Assembly: GCA_043802925.1 (NCBI GenBank)
Contig: JAZDKP010000305.1
Coordinates: 1 to 29,886 of the forward strand
Direction of reading: 5' to 3'
From: JAZDKP01 sp043802925
GTDB lineage: Bacteria > Fibrobacterota > OXYB2-FULL-49-7 > JAEUSG01
Length of the DNA: 29,886 bases
The translations under genes were made by a program, and so were the position numbers. Each line of letters starts with the position of its first letter. Positions within the stretch are counted from its first letter, which is position 1. Below, piece by piece: positions 23,946 through 29,886 of this stretch. The notes below the pieces were generated by a model. It had not been told where the DNA came from and ran no database searches. It was given only the letters and a program-made list of their open reading frames with translations.

Positions 23946-25681
23946 GCCGTCCGGTCAAAACCAACAATAACTGCGCTTTGCTTCTCATTGCACTTTTCGG
24001 GCTCTTCGGCGCCACAGCGGCGGTTCATGCCGCCGGGGCCGATTTCGGCCACACCGTCAAACAAGCGACCAACTGGACCGCCATCGGCATGTTTGCCGCA
24101 TTTGTCGTGCTAACACTGTTCATCACCAAATGGGCCGCGGCCCGGACCAAGTCAGCGGCTGATTTCTACACCGCTGGCGGCGGCATTACCGGCCTGCAGA
24201 ACGGGCTCGCCATCGCGGGAGACTACATGTCCGCCGCTTCCTTCCTCGGCATTTCGGCCGCGGTGATGGCCAGCGGTTTCGACGGCCTGATTTACTCCAT
24301 CGGCTTCCTCGTGGGCTGGCCCGTCATCACCTTCCTCATGGCCGAACGCCTGCGGAACCTCGGCAAGTTCACCTTCGCCGATGTGGCCGCTTTCCGTTTC
24401 AAACAAACCCCCATCCGCATATTCGCGGCCTCGGGAACCCTGGTCGTGGTGGCCTTTTACCTGATTGCGCAGATGGTCGGCGCGGGCCAGCTTATCAAGC
24501 TGTTGTTCGGACTGGAGTACTGGATGGCAGTGGTCATCGTCGGCGGTCTCATGATGGTCTATGTGCTATTCGGCGGCATGACCGCCACCACCTGGGTACA
24601 GATCATCAAGGCCTGCCTGCTGCTGGGCGGCGCGTCGTTCATGGCGCTGTCGGTGCTCTGGCATTTCGGCTTCAATCTTGAGGCCATGTTCGCCAGCGCC
24701 GTCAAAATCAAGGCCGACCTTGCGCTGAGTGGCGGTAAAACAGCCGAGGCTGCGGCAACGGTCGGCCAATCCATTATGGGACCGGGCAATTTCGTCAAAG
24801 ACCCCATCAGCGCCATCTCCTTTGGCATGGCGCTCATGTTCGGCACCGCCGGACTACCGCACATCCTGATGCGCTTCTTTACCGTGCCCAATGCCAAGGA
24901 AGCGCGCAAGTCCGTGATGTTCGCCACCGGCTTCATCGGCTATTTTTACATTCTGACCTTCATCATCGGCTTTAGCGCCATCACCTTTGTGCTGACCAAC
25001 CCGCAGTTCCTTGATGCCGCGGGCGGCCTGCTCGGCGGCGGAAACATGGCGGCCATCCACCTGGCCAACGCGGTGGGCGGCAATGTGTTCCTCGGTTTCA
25101 TTTCCGCGGTGGCCTTTGCGACCATCCTCGCGGTGGTAGCGGGGCTCACGCTCTCGGGCGCCTCGGCCGTCTCGCACGACCTTTACGCCACGGTCATCAA
25201 ACAGGGTAAGGCCGACAGCACCTCGGAGCTGAAGGTGTCGCGCCTGACCACCGTGGCGCTTGGCATCGTTGCGGTGGCGCTCGGAATCGCGTTCGAAAAA
25301 CAGAATATCGCCTTCATGGTCTCCCTGGCCTTTGCCATCGCGGCGTCGGCCAATTTTCCGGTGCTGTTCATGTCCGTGCTGTGGAAAGGATGCACCACGC
25401 GCGGTGCGGTCATCGGCGGGTTTTTGGGCCTTCTTTCGTCGGTGGCGCTGACCGTGGTTTCGCCGTCAGTATGGGAGGTCACGCTCGGTCACGCCAAGGG
25501 CTCGGCGCTGTTTCCGTACACCTCTCCAGCGTTGTTCTCGATGACCATCGGTTTCTTCGGCATCTGGCTGTTCTCCGTGCTCGACCGGAGCGAACAGGCG
25601 GAAAAGGATCGCGCGGGCTTCCTGGCGCAGCAAATCCGTTCGGAAACAGGCATCGGCGCTTCCAAGTCCAGCGGACATTGA
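23942..25681 (+). CDS. actP: Sodium:solute symporter, ActP-type acetate/monocarboxylate permease
   Basis: A 579-residue member of the SSS family. An N-terminal cleavable-looking signal (LLLIALFGLFGATAAVHAAG), typical of ActP, is followed by about 13 transmembrane helices. Landmarks are TKSAADFYTAGGGITG, AGDYMSAASFLGISA, GTAGLPHILMRFF and AGLTLSGASAVSHDLYA. ActP proteins import acetate, glycolate, propionate or pyruvate with sodium or protons; the exact substrate here cannot be read. It forms a two-gene unit with DUF485 and ends in a strong terminator. Facing it on the other strand is a DUF294-containing protein, a common partner of this transporter. Confidence 0.93.
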   Translation: MSRPVKTNNNCALLLIALFGLFGATAAVHAAGADFGHTVKQATNWTAIGMFAAFVVLTLFITKWAAARTKSAADFYTAGGGITGLQNGLAIAGDYMSAASFLGISAAVMASGFDGLIYSIGFLVGWPVITFLMAERLRNLGKFTFADVAAFRFKQTPIRIFAASGTLVVVAFYLIAQMVGAGQLIKLLFGLEYWMAVVIVGGLMMVYVLFGGMTATTWVQIIKACLLLGGASFMALSVLWHFGFNLEAMFASAVKIKADLALSGGKTAEAAATVGQSIMGPGNFVKDPISAISFGMALMFGTAGLPHILMRFFTVPNAKEARKSVMFATGFIGYFYILTFIIGFSAITFVLTNPQFLDAAGGLLGGGNMAAIHLANAVGGNVFLGFISAVAFATILAVVAGLTLSGASAVSHDLYATVIKQGKADSTSELKVSRLTTVALGIVAVALGIAFEKQNIAFMVSLAFAIAASANFPVLFMSVLWKGCTTRGAVIGGFLGLLSSVALTVVSPSVWEVTLGHAKGSALFPYTSPALFSMTIGFFGIWLFSVLDRSEQAEKDRAGFLAQQIRSETGIGASKSSGH

Positions 25682-25717
25682 GCTGGGACGCGCATCGCTG
25701 AAGGATGGAACGCATCC

Positions 25718-25746
25718 GGCCGGGTCTTTATGGCCCGGCCTTTTTT
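25718..25746 (+). terminator. Rho-independent terminator after actP
   Basis: GGCCGGG (25718-25724) pairs with CCCGGCC (25734-25740), extended by a T-G and a C-G pair around a 5-base loop, and is followed by six T. On the minus strand the hairpin lacks a T-tract, so it serves the actP transcript. Confidence 0.93.
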
Positions 25747-28630
25747 ATTCCCCGCCCAGAAAATCCCTGCGGACCCGCGCCTGCAGCACGTCGATTTCAT
25801 TAAAACATTCGCGCAGAATCGCTTTTTCGATATGTCCGAGCGACGCGGGGTCCACCAGATTGTCGGGCTGGCCGCCGGCCTGCAGGATAGCCGCCTGTTG
25901 ACGCAGCCGCAACCGGAGAAGCAACGCATAGGCGGTCACAATCTCCTCCTGCGCGGAAGGCAAAAGAACCCCTTTGCGGACCAGTTCCTCGATACGTGCG
26001 CCGGTGTTGGTTTCAGCGATTCCCTGCTGGAGCGAATAGAGGCGGGCAAAGCTGGTAAGGGGCATGGACGCGGCCTTGAGGTCAATCTGATTGCTGCTTT
26101 CGCCCTTGCCCGCGGATGAAACGACGATTCCAAACAGCCGCAGGGGAGACTTGAACTGGAGCGCGTTCTGAGCGGCCTGCGGAAAGAACCGGGCGGAATG
26201 CTGGACCCGGTAAAGGACATGGCTCCGCAGTTCCCGTGTCAGTGATTCCTCCCCGTAAACCATCCGGAAATCAAAGAAGATGCTGAATTCCATCAGCTCG
26301 TGCAGGTCCGCGCGTTGAATCCAGTTGTTGAAATATTCCTTCCAGTCCCCGAGCGGCCGGCACCATTGCGGATTACTCGCCATCACTTTACCTTTGCAAT
26401 GGCGGTATCCCGAATTTGTCAGCTCCGTGCACACAAAACCGGCCAACGTCTGGAAATAGGCGGCCGTAGCAGCCGGGTCGGTTCCCTGCGGCAGGGAATG
26501 GATGATGGCGTTGTCCTGATCCGTAAACAGGGTCTGTTCCATGCGACCCTGGCTTCCGAGCGCAATAAAGGCGAAGGGGACGGGCGGTTCGCCCTGGGCG
26601 TCAATGCCCAGGCGCAAAAGCCGTCGCGTCGCCGCATCGGTGACGGACGACAGCATGCGGGCGATCTCGGGCGCGGAGGCGCCATTATCAAGAAGAGACT
26701 GAACCAGTTTGGGGGCGTTCAGACACAACGCCGTGATCTCCTCCGCGGTCGCGGCCTTGTCGATTTCCTCCCGGATGTCCTGCGCAATGGAGGCCGGCAG
26801 CTTGAGCAGTTTTCCGAACAATCCGTGGGAAGCGGAGCCCTTGCCGGAATCCGGAGAGGCCGTGCGGCGGAGCAGCAGTAAAAACCCTTCGGAAAGCGCA
26901 GGACCGGCGGACTGAAGCATGATGGCACATTCAAGCAATATGCCGTCTTTGCGGCTCACAACGCCCGGGTTTGGGCTGTCCGGGAATTTTTCGTGGAGAT
27001 TTTCGATCAAGGCATGGAGAACCGCGTTTTCCTCCACTTCCGGCAGAATGTCCGTGATATCGATAAAATCAAGCTCGCTTCTGGAATAGCCCAGCAGTTC
27101 AAGGGCCATGGGGTTGCCGTACTTGCAGCGGGAATCGCGGATGAACAGCATCCCTTCGGTCGCCGCATCGACCAGGGTTTTATACCGGAGCGTGGTTTCA
27201 CGCAAAAGGTCCTCTGTCGAGGTCCGCTTGCGCTCAATCCGCAGACTGGACCGCATGATGTAGACAAGCAGAAAGGCGACCAGGGCGAAGATTCCGGCAG
27301 AAAAGAGCGCCAGGCGCAGCTGGAGGCGGTACAGCTCATCCTGAACATCATGCGTATAGAGCCCCGTGCCGATGATCCAGCCCCAGGGTTTGAACAGGCG
27401 GATGTAGGACTCCTTGGGTTCGAGCCGGGCCGGATCGTCCTTCCACTGCCAGACATAATTGACGTAGCCCTCCCGCTGTTCCTTGACAAGCCGGGCGAAC
27501 AGCATAAAGATCCGCGCCCCGCGCGGATCGGTAAAACCGGACAGATCGCTTCCATTGAGGTCCTTGCGGTAGGGATGCATAATCATCCGGGGCGTGGTAT
27601 CCTGAAGCCAGAAATAATCCTTGCCGTCACGGCCGTACCGCATGGCTTCAATACGCTTGACAGCCTGCGCACGGGCCTCCCCCCCGGTCATCAGCCCCTG
27701 GCGTTCCTCCTGCTCCGCCTCCGCCAGCACCGACCATGCGGCATTGGTCAGCTCGCGGATCATCTCCCGCTTACGATCCAGCAGCGCCCGCTCAAAGGCC
27801 GGAAGCACCGCGAACAGCAGCACACCGGCAAACAGCGACAATGCAAGAATCGCGGGTAATACGATATGCCGGGCAAACGACTTCCAGTGAATCCGCGCGG
27901 AGCTCCGTTCCGGGGGAGCCGGCAGGGTTTCGCCCACCTCGGGCCCGCTAAGACGCGAGGAGGCGGCCAGCACGGCATTGCGGAAATTTTTCCAGGCCTT
28001 GCGGGGCATGTCGATGCCGGGCTCCGCGGATGGGCCGCTCTCCTTGAAGTGATAATCCGTTCCAGCCGAAAGCAGCAGTCCGTGGCTCACAGCCGTATCG
28101 CACAGCCGTTGATGGTCGCCGGCACGTTCGTCGGAACGGAAGGTTTCAATCCCGTCGAGTCCGGCTTTCCGGAGCGTTTCGATCAACAGGCTGAGTTTTG
28201 CCCAGTCCGGCTCCGTGACAAACGGATGCGCCAGAAATGTGAGCCCGCCGGCTTTATGAATCAATGCAATGGCTTCTACAGCGGAAAGCTGCTTTTGCGC
28301 GGGAAAATTGGACGCCACAACATTGGGCGGCGGGTGGAGCGCGGGTAGGATGGACCGGAGCTCCTCGTCATCCGGAGAAAGACCGTAACCGAGCAGATGG
28401 ACAACCTTAAAATCAACGTAGGCGGTCAGTTCGAGGCCGGTCAGGCAGCCGATGCCGAGACGCCCGCAGGCCACGTGAAAAGCGCGCTGCCCTTCCAGCG
28501 TGTCGTGGTCCGTCAGCGCGGCGAATTGAACGCCCGCAGCCGCGAGCCGGGCTGCCAACGGCTCCGGAGGCAGGGCTCCGTCGCTCCAAGTGGAGTGACA
28601 ATGTAATTCGACACGGTTCGTCTCTCTCAT
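25745..28630 (-). CDS. PHP-Cache-PAS-DUF294 fusion: membrane sensor with phosphoesterase and nucleotidyltransferase-like domains
   Basis: A 961-residue multidomain protein. Residues 1-200 form a PHP phosphoesterase with the full metal set: His10, His12, Asp17, His42, Glu67, His78, His135, Asp192 and His194. A transmembrane helix (about 255-279) leads to an extracytoplasmic sCache_2-type sensor (about 285-430: YGRDGKDYFWLQD, MHPYRKDLNGSDLSGF, KPWGWIIGTGLYTHDV), followed by a second helix (438-459). A PAS domain (about 480-590) and a DUF294 GlnD-like nucleotidyltransferase domain with GSQGRMEQTLFTDQDNA (692-708) follow, and the DUF294 C-terminal helical domain ends the protein. DUF294 proteins usually carry CBS pairs and sit near DUF485-ActP, as here; the PHP and Cache parts are unusual. 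The PHP would be cytoplasmic. It lies 19 bases after the PfkB kinase gene; no Shine-Dalgarno is seen before ATG 28630. Confidence 0.87.
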   Translation of the reverse strand: MRETNRVELHCHSTWSDGALPPEPLAARLAAAGVQFAALTDHDTLEGQRAFHVACGRLGIGCLTGLELTAYVDFKVVHLLGYGLSPDDEELRSILPALHPPPNVVASNFPAQKQLSAVEAIALIHKAGGLTFLAHPFVTEPDWAKLSLLIETLRKAGLDGIETFRSDERAGDHQRLCDTAVSHGLLLSAGTDYHFKESGPSAEPGIDMPRKAWKNFRNAVLAASSRLSGPEVGETLPAPPERSSARIHWKSFARHIVLPAILALSLFAGVLLFAVLPAFERALLDRKREMIRELTNAAWSVLAEAEQEERQGLMTGGEARAQAVKRIEAMRYGRDGKDYFWLQDTTPRMIMHPYRKDLNGSDLSGFTDPRGARIFMLFARLVKEQREGYVNYVWQWKDDPARLEPKESYIRLFKPWGWIIGTGLYTHDVQDELYRLQLRLALFSAGIFALVAFLLVYIMRSSLRIERKRTSTEDLLRETTLRYKTLVDAATEGMLFIRDSRCKYGNPMALELLGYSRSELDFIDITDILPEVEENAVLHALIENLHEKFPDSPNPGVVSRKDGILLECAIMLQSAGPALSEGFLLLLRRTASPDSGKGSASHGLFGKLLKLPASIAQDIREEIDKAATAEEITALCLNAPKLVQSLLDNGASAPEIARMLSSVTDAATRRLLRLGIDAQGEPPVPFAFIALGSQGRMEQTLFTDQDNAIIHSLPQGTDPAATAAYFQTLAGFVCTELTNSGYRHCKGKVMASNPQWCRPLGDWKEYFNNWIQRADLHELMEFSIFFDFRMVYGEESLTRELRSHVLYRVQHSARFFPQAAQNALQFKSPLRLFGIVVSSAGKGESSNQIDLKAASMPLTSFARLYSLQQGIAETNTGARIEELVRKGVLLPSAQEEIVTAYALLLRLRLRQQAAILQAGGQPDNLVDPASLGHIEKAILRECFNEIDVLQARVRRDFLGGE

Positions 28631-28649
28631 CAGAGGGGGGGGTGAGATG

Positions 28650-29750
28650 TTATCGCGCTACGCGCGCGCCGCCGCCCTTCATGACCTTTTCCACTTCGGC
28701 CCTGGTGGCCATGGTGGTGTCGCCGGGCGTGGTCATGGCCAACGCGCCGTGGGCCGCGCCATAATTGACCGCGTCTTCGAGGGACTTTCCGGCTAAAAAG
28801 CCGTAGATGAAACCGGAGGCGAAAGAGTCGCCGCCGCCCACGCGATCCCAGATTTCAAGATTCTCGTACATTTTTGCCTGGGCGAACTTGCCCTCCGCAT
28901 ACGCGATGGCGCTCCAGTCATTGATGCTCGCTGTTTTGGCGTTGCGGAGCGTGGTACCCACCACCTTGAAGTTGGGATACTCCTTCACAGCCATCTGGAT
29001 CATCTTCTTGAAGTTGGCCGGGTCGAGTTCCCCCAGGTGTTCGTCCACGCCTTCGACCTTGAAGCCCAGCGCTGCGGTGAAGTCCTCCTCGTTGCCAATC
29101 ATGACATCCACATACTTTGCGATTTCACGGTTGACCTCAATGGCCTTGGCCGTGCCGCCAATATCCTGCCAGAGCGAAGGGCGGAAATTGAGGTCGTACG
29201 ATATAATGGTGCCGTACTTCTTAGCGACCTGCATGGCTTCCAATATGACATCGCGCGTGGTCTCGGAAAGGCCGGCGTAAATGCCGCCCGTGTGCATCCA
29301 GCGCACACCCTCTTTCCCGAAGATGCGTTCCCAGTCGATGTCGCCTTTTTTGAGCTGCGATGCCGCGCTGTGGCCGCGGTCCGAACAGCCCAGGGCCGCG
29401 CGCACGCCAAAGCCGCGCTCCGTGAAGTTGAGGCCCACGCGGCACTTGCGGCCGATGCCGTCAAACTTCATCCATTTGCAGTTGCTGATGTCCACCCCGC
29501 CCTGGAGCAGCAGATCCTCGAGCAGCCGGCCGACCGGGTTGTCAACAATGGCGGTCACCAGCGCGGCGCGCAGGCCAAAGCAGCGGCGCAAACCGCGGGC
29601 CACATTGTATTCGCCACCGCCCTCCCAGACCTGGAAGGTGCGCGTGGTCCAGATGCGCTCGTTGCCCGGGTCGAGGCGGAGCATCACCTCGCCAAGGGAG
29701 AGGATATCGTACTTGCACTGTTCTGCGGGCCGGAGGGTGAGAGCGGACAT
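28650..29750 (-). CDS. kdgK: PfkB-family sugar kinase, 2-keto-3-deoxygluconate-kinase-like
   Basis: A 366-residue ribokinase-fold enzyme that would phosphorylate a sugar or sugar acid with ATP. Landmarks are LSLGEVMLRLDPG (N-terminal strand), the substrate-loop GGGEYNVARGLRR, YDLNFRPSLW and the PfkB signature DRVGGGDSFASGF with catalytic Asp308. The GEVMLRL...GGxExNVA pattern fits KdgK-type enzymes, which make KDPG in the Entner-Doudoroff route; other sugar-acid kinases are possible. No KDPG aldolase lies within the window. ATG 29750 has AAAGGAG upstream on the minus strand. It is followed by the PHP-Cache-PAS-DUF294 gene after 19 bases, suggesting one transcript, and preceded by two tandem hairpin repeats. 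Confidence 0.85.
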   Translation of the reverse strand: MSALTLRPAEQCKYDILSLGEVMLRLDPGNERIWTTRTFQVWEGGGEYNVARGLRRCFGLRAALVTAIVDNPVGRLLEDLLLQGGVDISNCKWMKFDGIGRKCRVGLNFTERGFGVRAALGCSDRGHSAASQLKKGDIDWERIFGKEGVRWMHTGGIYAGLSETTRDVILEAMQVAKKYGTIISYDLNFRPSLWQDIGGTAKAIEVNREIAKYVDVMIGNEEDFTAALGFKVEGVDEHLGELDPANFKKMIQMAVKEYPNFKVVGTTLRNAKTASINDWSAIAYAEGKFAQAKMYENLEIWDRVGGGDSFASGFIYGFLAGKSLEDAVNYGAAHGALAMTTPGDTTMATRAEVEKVMKGGGARVAR

Positions 29751-29761
29751 GGGGAGGGTCT

Positions 29762-29840
29762 CCTTTCGTGTCTTTGGAGACGCCCCAATGGGGCGTCTTT
29801 GCCTTTCGTGCCTCTTGAGACGCCCCGGTGGGGCGTCTTT
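29762..29840. repeat. Two tandem 40-bp repeats, each with a perfect hairpin
   Basis: Units 29762-29800 and 29802-29840 share CCTTTCGTG, a variable 6-8 bases and a hairpin with identical 9-bp stems (AGACGCCCC/GGGGCGTCT; 29778-29798 and 29818-29838). Only the 3-base loops (AAT, GGT) and a few flanking bases differ. They lie upstream of kdgK; on that strand each unit ends in CACGAAAGG, and in the gene-proximal copy this supplies part of the ribosome-binding site. On the + strand each hairpin is followed by only three T, and no + gene precedes them, so a simple terminator role is doubtful. Confidence 0.75.
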
Positions 29841-29859
29841 ACGCGCGATCCCGGATGCA

Positions 29860-29886
29860 CTCCCTCTCCTCCCTCTCCCCCCTCTC
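29860..29886. repeat. Pyrimidine-rich low-complexity tract at window edge
   Basis: A C/T-only tract with repeated CCCTCTCC words runs to the end of the window. It is purine-only on the kdgK strand. It may be a simple-sequence region or part of an upstream untranslated region. Confidence 0.5.

Noticed and set aside
29762..29840. Repeat pair as a CRISPR array
   Set aside because: Only two adjacent units with no unique spacers between them, and no cas genes in the window.

Overview
The window comes from a GC-rich, flagellated, Gram-negative bacterium. Evidence for this is a flagellin, a Pal-type lipoprotein, an outer-membrane beta-barrel, and a secreted enzyme ending in a FlgD/T9SS-type C-terminal domain with the phrase FNPFNPS. 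That last feature is typical of the FCB superphylum (Fibrobacterota, KSB1 and related lineages). The phylum is an inference; there is no rRNA or tRNA in the window to test it.

Layout. (1) 1-1105, + strand: the C-terminal part of a flagellin, a strong terminator, then nucleoside-diphosphate kinase. (2) 1113-10179, - strand: a tightly packed run of seven genes that reads as an envelope/surface-carbohydrate operon. In transcription order it holds a CptA-like phosphoethanolamine transferase, a small unknown protein, a GH172 (DUF2961) secreted enzyme, a membrane-bound GGDEF protein, a Pal-like lipoprotein, a processive-type GT2 glycosyltransferase and a radical SAM protein with a C-terminal cysteine set. 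(3) 10336-14034, + strand: a DUF6941 protein, then three overlapping genes for exported proteins (Tat-type M28 peptidase lipoprotein, beta-barrel, LVIVD-repeat propeller). (4) 14035-17392: a visibly AT-richer island with a possible broken gene, a Hanks-type Ser/Thr kinase, an unrecognised barrel-like protein whose start overlaps the kinase stop, and a convergent PD-(D/E)XK nuclease-like gene. This is the best candidate in the window for an undescribed, possibly anti-phage, system. (5) 17393-23418, + strand: an XRE-cupin regulator followed by a three-enzyme redox operon: an old-yellow-enzyme/GltD fusion with several Fe-S clusters, an SDR, and a fumarate-reductase-like flavoprotein. (6) 23637-25681, + strand: DUF485 plus ActP-type acetate/monocarboxylate symporter, closed by a clear terminator. 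(7) 25745-29750, - strand: a 2-keto-3-deoxygluconate-kinase-like PfkB kinase followed by a 961-residue PHP-Cache-PAS-DUF294 fusion. Two 40-bp tandem hairpin repeats lie upstream of the kinase.

How parts may work together (inference). Regions 5-7 look like uptake and oxidation/reduction of a small carboxylate or sugar acid: a ligand-sensing regulator, a redox trio, a monocarboxylate symporter and a keto-deoxy-sugar kinase. DUF294 proteins are commonly found beside DUF485-ActP pairs, so the giant fusion probably senses an extracellular ligand through its Cache domain and acts on the transporter or linked metabolism. Region 2 probably builds or modifies an envelope glycan, with a c-di-GMP input.
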